Shown here piece after piece: positions 9,282-18,097 of a stretch of DNA of 64,000 bases. Positions within the stretch are counted from its first letter, which is position 1; each line of letters starts with the position of its first letter. The stretch covers positions 1 through 64,000 of the forward strand of contig JAJOJF010000048.1 in the NCBI GenBank assembly GCA_021208885.1. The letters run 5' to 3'. The stretch comes from Burkholderiaceae bacterium. GTDB taxonomy: Bacteria > Pseudomonadota > Gammaproteobacteria > Burkholderiales > Burkholderiaceae_B. Below the pieces are notes generated by a model that ran no database searches, was not told the DNA's origin, and saw only the letters and a program-made list of their open reading frames with translations. A program made the translations under genes and the position numbers.

Positions 9282-9371
9282 TGGTGCCCGGAACCGGAAT
9301 CGAACCGGTACGACCGTTTTAGGGTCGGCAGATTTTAAGTCTGCTGTGTCTACCAATTTCACCACCCGGGC
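9282..9371 (-). tRNA. tRNA-Leu (TAA)
   Basis: Reverse complement GCCCGGGTGGTGAAATTGGTAGACACAGCAGACTTAAAATCTGCCGACCC...GGTTCGATTCCGGTTCCGGGCACCA; encoded CCA, class II variable arm. Confidence 0.97.
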
Positions 9372-9433
9372 GCCGACCGTCATTCTACGCCATCTTCGAA
9401 GATGTGTTTTTAGGGGGTCGAACACCGTAAAAC

Positions 9434-9447
9434 TTGTTCTGGATCAA
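9434..9447. promoter_or_regulatory. Candidate FNR/Dnr box upstream of hemN
   Basis: TTGTT-CTGG-ATCAA matches TTGNN-N4-ATCAA; 55 bp upstream of hemN start. Confidence 0.55.
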
Positions 9448-9502
9448 ATTTGAGGTGTTCAGCCCTCTAGGCGATGATGCCGGCCCACATTAACTTAGAG
9501 GC

Positions 9503-10900
9503 ATGGAACTCGCACACTTAACTACGATGGATTTTGATGCGGCAATGATCGCTCGCCACGACGGCAGCGGCCCGCGTTACACCTCCTATCCAACCGCTGA
9601 CCGATTTCAATCTGGTTCAGTGAGTACCAATTACATCGAAGCCTTGCGTGAGCGTGATGCGGGGCATGCCGATGCGCCGCTGTCACTTTATGTGCATATC
9701 CCGTTTTGTGACACGGTTTGTTACTACTGTGCTTGCAACAAGATTGTGACCAAGCACAAGTTCAAGGCTGACCCGTATCTTGATGATCTCGAGAGAGAAA
9801 TTGGACTCATCCGGAAGCTCTTTCATGAAGCGCCCGTCGTTAGCCAGTTGCACTTTGGGGGCGGAACACCAACGTTTCTGACCAATGTGCAGATGGAACG
9901 ACTGCTCAAGATGTTGCACGCCAACTTCAGGTTTGCTGAGCAGGCTGAGTGTTCGGTCGAAATTGATCCGCGCAGGCTTGAGCCCGGTGTGTTAAAGCTC
10001 ATGGCTGATTATGGCTTTAACCGTATGAGCTTGGGCGTGCAAGACGTCGATCAAGCTGTACAAAAGGCCATTAATCGGCTGCAGCCAGTAGAGGTCACTG
10101 GGCAAGTCCTAGAGGAGGCTCGTTCGCTTGGTTACAAATCCATCAACATGGATTTGATCTATGGGTTGCCGTTGCAGTCGGTCAACACCATGTATCGGAC
10201 GTTAAAGACGGTATTGGAATGGCGTCCTGACCGCATCGCACTTTACAGCTATGCTCACCTGCCTGAGCGGTTTAAGCCGCAGCGCCGCATTGACAACGAT
10301 GCCATTCCATCGCCACAAGAAAAGTTGGCCATGCTCAAGCTCGCAGTCACGACGCTCCTCGATGCAGGCTACGTTTACATTGGAATGGATCACTTTGCGT
10401 TGCCAGATGATGAGCTTGCAAGATCCCTCGATGAAGGGTCGCTGCAGCGTAATTTTCAGGGATATTCCACTCGCGCCGACTGTGATTTGATCGCCCTTGG
10501 GGTGTCTGCGATCAGCCGAATTGGGCATGTTTATGCCCAGAATGCTCGAACGCTTGAGGAGTATCACGAGATGCTCGAGCGCGATGAGCTGCCACTGATC
10601 CGCGGTTTGGTCATGAGTCGTGACGATGAAATCCGCCGAGATGCGATTCATTCTCTTCTCTGTCAGTCTAAGTTGTCATTTGCTGATATGGGTCAAACCT
10701 GGGGAATCGATGCGCAGGAATACTTTGCAGAGGATCTCGAGTCATTACGGCGCTTGCAGTCTGATGGCTTGGTCGAGATTGACGATGAGCAGGTAACGAT
10801 TACACCCAAGGGAAGGTTTTTGTCGAGAGTCGTGGCAATGCGCTTCGACAAATACCTGCGCATGGGACAACCCATGGCCCGATACTCCAAGGTGATTTAG
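9503..10900 (+). CDS. hemN: Oxygen-independent coproporphyrinogen III oxidase
   Basis: Radical-SAM motif CDTVCYYCACNKIVTKH and GPRYTSYPTADRF N-terminus. Confidence 0.96.
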   Translation: MELAHLTTMDFDAAMIARHDGSGPRYTSYPTADRFQSGSVSTNYIEALRERDAGHADAPLSLYVHIPFCDTVCYYCACNKIVTKHKFKADPYLDDLEREIGLIRKLFHEAPVVSQLHFGGGTPTFLTNVQMERLLKMLHANFRFAEQAECSVEIDPRRLEPGVLKLMADYGFNRMSLGVQDVDQAVQKAINRLQPVEVTGQVLEEARSLGYKSINMDLIYGLPLQSVNTMYRTLKTVLEWRPDRIALYSYAHLPERFKPQRRIDNDAIPSPQEKLAMLKLAVTTLLDAGYVYIGMDHFALPDDELARSLDEGSLQRNFQGYSTRADCDLIALGVSAISRIGHVYAQNARTLEEYHEMLERDELPLIRGLVMSRDDEIRRDAIHSLLCQSKLSFADMGQTWGIDAQEYFAEDLESLRRLQSDGLVEIDDEQVTITPKGRFLSRVVAMRFDKYLRMGQPMARYSKVI

Positions 10901-11572
10901 ATGAATATGCCCAAGGATGTGCAGCAAAAACTGGCCACTCATCCTCTCTTTGAGGGCATGGGCCGTAGTCAGCAGAACTGGCTCTTCACGGTTGGGGATT
11001 CCATAACGCTTGCTAAACACGACTATCTGTTTCGTCGTGGCGAGCAAAGTGGCAGGTTGTACGTGCTGCTCTCGGGTCACATAAAACTCTCGATTCCAGC
11101 CGAACGTGGCCAAGAGAAGGTGCTTGAGTTTCTGTCCCCCGGTGACGTGTTTGGTGAGTCAGCTCTGTTGACGAATCACGCGGCAATTACCGATGCCCAA
11201 GCCCTTGGCCCCTCAGAGTTGTTGGCGTTTGAAGGCAAAGACGTGATGGTGGCAGTAACCAGAGTGCCATCGTTTGCCCAGCAAATCCTGACCAATTTGA
11301 GCCAACGGGTCGAAACCCTGTTTCGCGACATGGAGTCAACCAGCCTGTTGTCAGCGGCTCAACGCGTTGCGGAATACCTGTTACGCCAACCTAGAGTGGG
11401 CAACCAGGCCAAACTGCCGTTTCACAAGCGTGCAATTGCATCGAAGCTTGGCCTTCAACCTGAGACCTTCTCGAGGTCCTTGCAGCAATTAGCTGCCGAC
11501 GGGCTGATTTCCGTGCGTGGTGCACGAGTGGTGATACACGATGCTGACAAATTGCAGGCAATGCTGGTTTGA
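10901..11572 (+). CDS. Crp/Fnr family regulator, Dnr-like
   Basis: cNMP-binding-like domain plus HTH (HKRAIASKLGLQPETFSRSLQQLAADGLI); lacks the N-terminal Cys cluster of canonical FNR. Confidence 0.9.
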   Translation: MNMPKDVQQKLATHPLFEGMGRSQQNWLFTVGDSITLAKHDYLFRRGEQSGRLYVLLSGHIKLSIPAERGQEKVLEFLSPGDVFGESALLTNHAAITDAQALGPSELLAFEGKDVMVAVTRVPSFAQQILTNLSQRVETLFRDMESTSLLSAAQRVAEYLLRQPRVGNQAKLPFHKRAIASKLGLQPETFSRSLQQLAADGLISVRGARVVIHDADKLQAMLV

Positions 11573-11614
11573 TCGGCAATTCAAGCAACAAACAAAAGCA
11601 AGAAACTCGAAACT

Positions 11615-12091
11615 CTACCGCTTCCAGTGGCCAGACTTGCCACCGAGCTTCTCTTGCAAGGCGATGGGGCCAATCACCATGCCACGGTCCACGGCTTTGA
11701 GCATGTCGTAAATCGTTAGAAGTGCTACAGAAGCAGCGGTCAAAGCTTCCATTTCCACGCCAGTTTGACCCACCGTTTCAGCTGTCGCTGTGCAATCGAT
11801 GCGACAAGCCTGTTCGTCAGTTTCGAATTCGATAGAAACTTTGGTCAGACCGATGGGATGACAAAGCGGGATAAGGTCACTGGTTTTTTTGCTGGCCATG
11901 ATGCCAGCGATTCGGGCAATGCCAAGTACATCGCCTTTTTTGCTGGTGCCTTCGAGCACCTTTTGCATGGCAAGTTCACCTAGCGTAATCGATCCTCTCA
12001 CTACTGCCTGACGTTTGGTGCTGGCTTTGTCGCCAACATCCACCATGTGGGCCTGGCCGCTAGCATCGAAATGCGTCAGTTCATTGCTCAT
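11615..12091 (-). CDS. moaC: Cyclic pyranopterin monophosphate synthase
   Basis: [33 protein letters not shown]...[23 protein letters not shown]; start set at 12091. Confidence 0.96.
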   Translation of the reverse strand: MSNELTHFDASGQAHMVDVGDKASTKRQAVVRGSITLGELAMQKVLEGTSKKGDVLGIARIAGIMASKKTSDLIPLCHPIGLTKVSIEFETDEQACRIDCTATAETVGQTGVEMEALTAASVALLTIYDMLKAVDRGMVIGPIALQEKLGGKSGHWKR

Positions 12092-12102
12092 GACAGATTG
12101 CC

Positions 12103-12573
12103 TCATTGATCCTGATGCCAGCGTGCACGCGCCTGTTCATCGCTGTCTCGACCTTTGACCCAGTGTTGGCCTTGTGGGGTTGTCTCTTTTTTCCAGAAGG
12201 TGGCACGAGTTTTTAAGTGATCCATGATGAAGGCGCATGAATCGAGTGCTGCGTGGCGATGGGCGCTAGCTGTTAACACCAGCACGATGTTCTCGCCAGG
12301 TTTTAAAGGGCCAACTCGATGAATGACACGAGCGCCAAGCAATGGCCAGCGTTGTCTGGCTTCGTTCAAGACCTCGAGCATGACTTTCTCAGTCATGCCA
12401 GGGTAGTGTTCAAGCTCGAGCGTCTTGATGTCTTGATCATCGTTGGTTTCGCGCACTCGGCCCACGAATGAGGCCACTGCGCCGGCGGCCCGGTCACCAT
12501 CAAGGAAGGTGTTGTATTCCTCACCGAAATCGAAGGCTTCGGCTTGGACTTTGGCCTGAAACAGCGCATCCAT
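12103..12573 (-). CDS. moaE: Molybdopterin synthase catalytic subunit
   Basis: MoaE family sequence ([31 protein letters not shown], ...PFWKKE-type [16 protein letters not shown]). Confidence 0.96.
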   Translation of the reverse strand: MDALFQAKVQAEAFDFGEEYNTFLDGDRAAGAVASFVGRVRETNDDQDIKTLELEHYPGMTEKVMLEVLNEARQRWPLLGARVIHRVGPLKPGENIVLVLTASAHRHAALDSCAFIMDHLKTRATFWKKETTPQGQHWVKGRDSDEQARARWHQDQ

Positions 12574-12574
12574 A

Positions 12575-12829
12575 TCAGCCCCCAGTTACTGGACGAAACA
12601 GCGCTACTTCAGCGCCATCGGTCAATGGGGTTTTAAGGGCTGCCATCTCCTGATTGACAGCAACCCGTAGCGGGTCCGATGTCCTCAAGGCGCTTTGCCA
12701 AGGCTCGCCGCGCTCAGCCAACTGATCAATCAGATCGGATACGGAAATTCCAGCAATGACGTCGACCGACTCGCTGGCCGTGCCAACTGTCTCACGCAGT
12801 TCCCCAAAAAACAGCACCTGCACCTTCAT
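12575..12829 (-). CDS. moaD: Molybdopterin synthase sulfur carrier subunit
   Basis: ubiquitin-like fold protein ending in ...VALFRPVTGG. Confidence 0.95.
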   Translation of the reverse strand: MKVQVLFFGELRETVGTASESVDVIAGISVSDLIDQLAERGEPWQSALRTSDPLRVAVNQEMAALKTPLTDGAEVALFRPVTGG

Positions 12830-14070
12830 TTGGCCCGATCCAATATGTCTCTCAAAGACAAGTAGGGTACAGCATCGCCGCGTGCAATGGTTTGTCCGGG
12901 TGCGATGTCAACTAAACCGTCAGCCCATGCCACACTGCTCATGACCCCGGAGCCTTGGTTAGGCCAGCGATCAAGGCTCACATGGCCTTGGGCGTCGGTC
13001 TTTTGTCGTACTCGGATAAATTCGCGCCGGCGATCAGGTTTGGGCCAGTCAAAGTCGGCAGTCAACATCTCGAGGGTAGGGCTTGGGGCTGGCAGCCCCA
13101 TGCGTACCTGCAAAAACGGCAGTCCCATGAGCACAAATGTCACAAAGGCGCTCACTGGGTTGCCGGGCAGGCCAATGAAATCCGCATCATTTGCCTTGCC
13201 ATACGCTAGAGGCTTGCCAGGCTTCATCGCGATTTGCCAGAGATCGATTCGACCCATGCTGGCCACTGCTGCTCGCACATGGTCTTCTTCACCAACTGAG
13301 ACGCCACCGCAGGTGATGATGACATCGGCCTTTTGGCTTGCATCGCGCAATGCCGCGCGCGTTTCTTCAGGCGTGTCACGCACAATGCCTGGGTCGAGGA
13401 CGTCGCACCCAATCTCGGTCAACAGGCTTTGCAGCCAGTAGCGGTTGCTGTTGTAGATCTGGCCAGGGCCCAGAGGGTTGCCCGGCTCAACTAGCTCATC
13501 GCCAGTTAACAGAATGGCCACGGTCAATGGTTTGTAGGTCGCTACATGCGTGACACCGACTGAGGCGGCGAGCGCCAGATCAGCGGGTTTAAGCTTTTTG
13601 CCGGGCGCGATGATTTCAGTGCCAGCAGATATGTCCTCCCCTTGAGCACGAATGTGGTCACCCGCACTCACGGTTTGCGCAATGGTGATCCGGTCGCCAT
13701 CGACTTCGACCACCTCTTGCGGCACCACCGCATACGTGCCCGGTGGAACGGGCGCCCCAGTAAAGATACGCGCGGCCTGGCCAGGTGAGAGTTCAGTGCC
13801 ATAACCGCCAGCGACAATCCGTTGGGTGACGGTGAGCTGCAGTGGCGATGCGCTTGGGTCAGTAGGGCGGATGGCATAACCATCCATGCCACTGTTGGCA
13901 AATGCAGGCACGTCCATGGGCGAGGTCACACCCTTGGCCAGCACACGACCATGCGCTTTAAGCAATGGCACGTCTTCAGTGATGGTGGGAGCGGCGGCAA
14001 AAGACAGCAACTGCGCTTTGGCTACATCAAAATCCAGCAGAGGTGGACGTTTGTTGAAAGGTTCAGACAT
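12826..14070 (-). CDS. moeA: Molybdopterin molybdenumtransferase
   Basis: NSGMDGYAI, VLLTGDELVEPG, ITCGGVSVGEEDHV, GLPGNPVSAFVTF motifs. Confidence 0.96.
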   Translation of the reverse strand: MSEPFNKRPPLLDFDVAKAQLLSFAAAPTITEDVPLLKAHGRVLAKGVTSPMDVPAFANSGMDGYAIRPTDPSASPLQLTVTQRIVAGGYGTELSPGQAARIFTGAPVPPGTYAVVPQEVVEVDGDRITIAQTVSAGDHIRAQGEDISAGTEIIAPGKKLKPADLALAASVGVTHVATYKPLTVAILLTGDELVEPGNPLGPGQIYNSNRYWLQSLLTEIGCDVLDPGIVRDTPEETRAALRDASQKADVIITCGGVSVGEEDHVRAAVASMGRIDLWQIAMKPGKPLAYGKANDADFIGLPGNPVSAFVTFVLMGLPFLQVRMGLPAPSPTLEMLTADFDWPKPDRRREFIRVRQKTDAQGHVSLDRWPNQGSGVMSSVAWADGLVDIAPGQTIARGDAVPYLSLRDILDRAK

Positions 14071-14089
14071 TCTGGACAACAAAGTAGGG

Positions 14090-15073
14090 TTAGCCGCCAG
14101 TTTGCGACATGAAGCGCACGATTTTTTCTGGGGCTTCGCGAAAATGATGTCGCTCAGGTTTCAAGTGGATGCCTTGTGCCAAGGCATCGCGGATGATGGC
14201 GTCATCATGGGGGTTGTTGCGCAATAGCTCGCGCATCTCAATTTTTTCTTCCTGACCCAGGCACAGATAGATCGTGCCGTCGACTGCCAATCGGATTCGA
14301 TTGCAAGTCGCACAGAAATGTTGGCTGATTGGCGTAATGGCGCCAACCTGAGTCTTGCCATCGGGTGTTTGCCAGTAGCGAGCCGGACCACCACCGAGTT
14401 CAGCAATCAGCGGGATCAAGCCGTGATCTTCTCGCAGTTTCTCCAATATCGGTTGCAAAGATACCGTGCCGGCCTCGAGTGCTGTATGACCCATGGGCAT
14501 GGTCTCGATCATGCGAAACATGAGTCCGCGATCGCGACAGAAATGAAACATGGCGTCGATTTCATCTTCGTTGACGCCCGGCATGACCACCATGTTGATT
14601 TTGATGGGGGAAAGACCTGCGTCAATGGCACTGTCAATGCCCGCAATCACTTGATCAAGTACGTCACGACCACAGATTTTTTCTACTTTGTCGCGTTTCA
14701 GACTATCTAGGCTAATGTTGATGCGGTTAAGCCCCGCATCTTTCAAGTCCTTCGCAAAGCGTGTCAGCCGCGTTGCGTTGGTGGTCAGCGAAATGTCTTG
14801 GACAGCCGTTTCCTGCCGCAGGCTAGCGACAAGATCGGGCAGGTTGCGACGCAATAGTGGCTCGCCACCGGTCAGACGAATACGGCGTGTGCCGGCTTCA
14901 GACATGACTTTGACCAAGCGGGTGATCTCGGGGAATGTCAGCCAGCTCGCGGGTTCACGATAGTCTTTAAAGCCCACCGGCATGCAGTAGTTGCAACGCA
15001 GGTCGCAGCGATCAGTCACGCTGATGCGTACGTATTCGATTTTGCGGCCGTAGTTGTCAATCAGTGGTGTCAC
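14090..15073 (-). CDS. moaA: GTP 3',8-cyclase
   Basis: Radical-SAM CDLRCNYC motif and C-terminal CATCNRIRLAVDGTIYLCLG cluster. Confidence 0.97.
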   Translation of the reverse strand: MTPLIDNYGRKIEYVRISVTDRCDLRCNYCMPVGFKDYREPASWLTFPEITRLVKVMSEAGTRRIRLTGGEPLLRRNLPDLVASLRQETAVQDISLTTNATRLTRFAKDLKDAGLNRINISLDSLKRDKVEKICGRDVLDQVIAGIDSAIDAGLSPIKINMVVMPGVNEDEIDAMFHFCRDRGLMFRMIETMPMGHTALEAGTVSLQPILEKLREDHGLIPLIAELGGGPARYWQTPDGKTQVGAITPISQHFCATCNRIRLAVDGTIYLCLGQEEKIEMRELLRNNPHDDAIIRDALAQGIHLKPERHHFREAPEKIVRFMSQTGG

Positions 15074-15365
15074 AGCTTGTCTCAGTTCCTCTTAAAAACA
15101 AAACCGGATAATAGAGATCAAGTTTTGTTTTGTGTTTGGTTTTGCATCGTTATACAGCTAACGATACTGTAAAAGCCTCAGCCGTGGGGAAAACGCCCAA
15201 TGAGGGGAGGGAAATCGAGGGGTGGCACCAGCGATATGGCGTGTTTGACTCCTCAGTGCTGTTTGACGGTAACCTCTGACTTTTGCCGTCAATTGCCGCA
15301 GGATGGCTTTTGTCGCTCGCGCAACAGCACACTCTAAAAACAACACTAGAAATCAGGGGTTAGAA

Positions 15366-16532
15366 GTGAGAATCGTCGAGATCCGAGAAAAAACTGTGCC
15401 GATCAGCTCTTCTATCCGGAACGCTTACATCGACTTCAGCAAAATGACCATCAGCCTGGTAGCAGTGATCACGGATGTGATTCGTGACGGCAAGCCGGTG
15501 GTTGGCTATGGCTTTAACTCCAATGGCCGTTACGGCCAGGGGATGTTGATGCGCGAGCGGTTTATTCCCCGGATTATGGAAGCTGACCCCGAGAGCCTGG
15601 TCGACGACAGTGGCAAAAACCTCGATCCGCACAAGATCTGGCACTGCATGTACACCAATGAGAAACCCGGTGGTCACGGTGAGCGTTCGGTGGCCATCGG
15701 TACCATCGACATGGCGGTGTGGGATGCAGTGGCAAAGATTGAAGGCAAGCCTCTGTTTCAATTGCTAGCAGATCGGTATGGCGATGGCACGGTCAATCGC
15801 AAGGTGTTTGTGTATGCTGCCGGTGGCTACTACTACCCGGGCCAGGATCACGGCAAACTAAAAGACGAAATGCGTAGTTACATTGATCGTGGCTACACCG
15901 TGGTGAAGAAGAAAATCGGTGGCGCCTCGCTTGACGAAGACCTGCGCCGCATCGATTCGATCCTGAGTATTTTGCAAGAGGGACAAAAGCTGGCTGTCGA
16001 TGCCAACGGCCGATTCGATCTCGATACCGCGATTGCCTACGCCAAGGCGCTGTCGCAATACGACCTGTTTTGGTATGAAGAGGCTGGCGATCCGCTTGAT
16101 TTTGATTTGCAGGCAACGCTTAGAAACTACTATGCCAACCCCATGGCAACCGGTGAGAACTTGTTTTCTATGCAAGATGCCAGGAACCTGATTCGCTACG
16201 GTGGCATGCGTCCGGATCGTGATTGGCTGCAGTTTGACTGTGCGTTGAGCTACGGCTTGGTTGAGTACCTCAGGACGCTCGATATGCTCAAAGAGCATGG
16301 CTGGTCAGCCTCACGTTGCATCCCGCATGGTGGCCATCAAATGTCGTTAAACATTGCCGCTGGCTTGGGGCTTGGTGGCAACGAGTCCTACCCTGATCTA
16401 TTCCAGCCTTACGGTGGGTTCCCGGATGGTGTGAAAGTGGAGAATGGTTACGTGACGATGCCAGATTTGCCGGGCATCGGGTTTGAGGGAAAGTCAGACC
16501 TGATTTGTCACATGCGAGAGCTATCAAACTAA
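15366..16532 (+). CDS. tarD: D(-)-tartrate dehydratase (enolase superfamily, mandelate racemase/muconate lactonizing type)
   Basis: MRIVEIREKTVPISSSIRNAYIDFSKMTISLVAVITDVIRDGKPVVGYGFNSNGRYGQG...SRCIPHGGHQMSLNIAAGLGLGGNESYPDLFQPYGGFPDG closely matches remembered D-tartrate dehydratase sequence; GTG start at 15366. Confidence 0.85.
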   Translation: MRIVEIREKTVPISSSIRNAYIDFSKMTISLVAVITDVIRDGKPVVGYGFNSNGRYGQGMLMRERFIPRIMEADPESLVDDSGKNLDPHKIWHCMYTNEKPGGHGERSVAIGTIDMAVWDAVAKIEGKPLFQLLADRYGDGTVNRKVFVYAAGGYYYPGQDHGKLKDEMRSYIDRGYTVVKKKIGGASLDEDLRRIDSILSILQEGQKLAVDANGRFDLDTAIAYAKALSQYDLFWYEEAGDPLDFDLQATLRNYYANPMATGENLFSMQDARNLIRYGGMRPDRDWLQFDCALSYGLVEYLRTLDMLKEHGWSASRCIPHGGHQMSLNIAAGLGLGGNESYPDLFQPYGGFPDGVKVENGYVTMPDLPGIGFEGKSDLICHMRELSN

Positions 16533-17707
16533 CGCAGTTGCTCAGTTAGCCATGCAGTGAATTCTCGCCAAGGCAGGGCCATATGACCGCCTGGCAAGGT
16601 TCTAGGAGAGTTGGTTTGACAAACCAGTGTGCCATTGCCGCTGGCCTCGACGCCTGCGAGCTCAATAAACCGAGCAAGCGGCGCGGTGTGACCAACGGTT
16701 GGTGTTGCTGAGAGTTTGATTTCAACTGGATGCAACTTGCCTTTGATGACGATAAGCAGGTCTACCTCCAAGCCTTCATGGGAGCGCCAATAATAAATAT
16801 CTGGCTTGCGTCCTAATGACATGAACACTTTTGCGGCTTCGCTAATCACCCAGCCTTCAAGCAGTGGTCCCCCAAGCGGACCAGCGATTGCTGATTGAGC
16901 ATCGGGCTGGCGCGTCAATATGTTCGCCAAACCGGTGTCTAAGAAGTAGCACTTGGGCGTTTTAGTGATTCGCTTGCCATAGTTGCGAAACCAAGGTTGC
17001 AACAGGTAGGCGATGTATGAGGCTTCCAGTACGCTCACCCAGGATTTTACGGTGGGCAATGTGATGCCAAGATCGCGGGAGATTTCCGCTTGGTTAAAAA
17101 CTTGACTGTGCCGCGCAGCCATTATGCTCAAGAACTGATTAAAGGCACCGAGATCGGGGATGTTCCGTATTTGGCGCACATCACGCTCAAGGTAGGTCGC
17201 GATGTAGCTGCTCATCCACAAGTCACGTCTATCCGGAAACAGTGCCGGGATTGGGTAGCTGCCGTTCCAGAGCACTTGTGCGAGGTTGTCGCGTGCGCAC
17301 TCGGTTTGTGAGAATGGTGGCAATTGCAGAATCGCCACACGGCCGGCAAGTGACTCGCTCACGTCTCGCATCAATCCGAACTGCTGTGACCCCGTCAGCA
17401 ACCATTGCCCGCAGTGGGTGGGGTCATGATCGATTCTCATCTTTATATAAGACAACAAGCCTGCAACATACTGTATTTCATCCAGAATCACTGGCATGCC
17501 AGCAAAACGGTTCAGAAATCCCTCTGGGTCTGTTGTTGCAAAATCACGTTCTAGCGGGTCGTCAAAGGTCACGTAGGCGGCATCCGCCCCAGCCTCATGA
17601 CGCAGAAGTGTGGTTTTGCCGGACTGGCGAGGCCCAGTTAACAGCACGGCGGGAAAGCTAGCCATGGCCTGTTGTAAGACGGGAGTGATTTGACGATTTT
17701 GATACAT
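16529..17707 (-). CDS. AAA-family ATPase with DUF4143 domain
   Basis: Walker A LLTGPRQSGKTTLLR at N-terminus, ...LDEIQYV..., C-terminal DUF4143 (YYWRSHEGLEVDLLIVIKGKLHPVEIKLS). Confidence 0.92.
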   Translation of the reverse strand: MYQNRQITPVLQQAMASFPAVLLTGPRQSGKTTLLRHEAGADAAYVTFDDPLERDFATTDPEGFLNRFAGMPVILDEIQYVAGLLSYIKMRIDHDPTHCGQWLLTGSQQFGLMRDVSESLAGRVAILQLPPFSQTECARDNLAQVLWNGSYPIPALFPDRRDLWMSSYIATYLERDVRQIRNIPDLGAFNQFLSIMAARHSQVFNQAEISRDLGITLPTVKSWVSVLEASYIAYLLQPWFRNYGKRITKTPKCYFLDTGLANILTRQPDAQSAIAGPLGGPLLEGWVISEAAKVFMSLGRKPDIYYWRSHEGLEVDLLIVIKGKLHPVEIKLSATPTVGHTAPLARFIELAGVEASGNGTLVCQTNSPRTLPGGHMALPWREFTAWLTEQLR

Positions 17708-17712
17708 TCTGA

Positions 17713-17737
17713 AATTATAAAATCGGATTTTATAATT
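17713..17737. promoter_or_regulatory. Perfect 25-bp palindrome (putative operator) upstream of the DUF4143 ATPase
   Basis: AATTATAAAATC-G-GATTTTATAATT, 12-bp arms, 5 bp upstream of the ATG. Confidence 0.6.
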
Positions 17738-17904
17738 GTCAAAATATTGATTTTATTGAGTTTTAATTGCTTTGAGGCGTATTAACGGTGTTCGAGCCGT
17801 CAATGGAAGCTTGGGGTCGTGAGGTGGTGGGGGTCATCCCCCCCATAATGGGGTAGAGCCGGTTGGAACGCAGTCATTAACCGGTTAACCGGGATAAGGG
17901 TCAA

Positions 17905-17994
17905 TGGCGGAAGCGGTGAGATTCGAACTCACGGAGGGCGCAAACCCTCGCCGGTTTTCAAGACCGGTGCCTTAAACCACTCGGCCACGCTTCC
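17905..17994 (-). tRNA. tRNA-Ser (TGA)
   Basis: Reverse complement GGAAGCGTGGCCGAGTGGTTTAAGGCACCGGTCTTGAAAACCGGCGAGGG...GTTCGAATCTCACCGCTTCCGCCA. Confidence 0.97.
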
Positions 17995-18097
17995 TGACAT
18001 GAACTTCTTGGGGGAGGCGTTCTTGGATCAAGACCGCTGAAGACGCATAATAAACCATTTCGGCATTTCAATTTTTGAATGAAGGGGACAAAACACA

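Noticed and set aside
9268-9453. Plus-strand 61-aa ORF containing GARNRNRTGTTVLGSADFKSAVSTNFTTRAP
   Set aside because: Antisense translation of tRNA-Leu(TAA), not a protein gene.
15075-15365. Possible MoCo riboswitch or FNR site in the moaA/tarD intergenic region
   Set aside because: Only a half-site (ATCAA) and no recognisable MoCo riboswitch core could be found by eye.
16529-17994. DUF4143 ATPase as an element integrated at tRNA-Ser(TGA)
   Set aside because: It lies on the correct side of the tRNA 3' end, but no duplicated tRNA-Ser end was found near 16.5 kb and its stop overlaps tarD.
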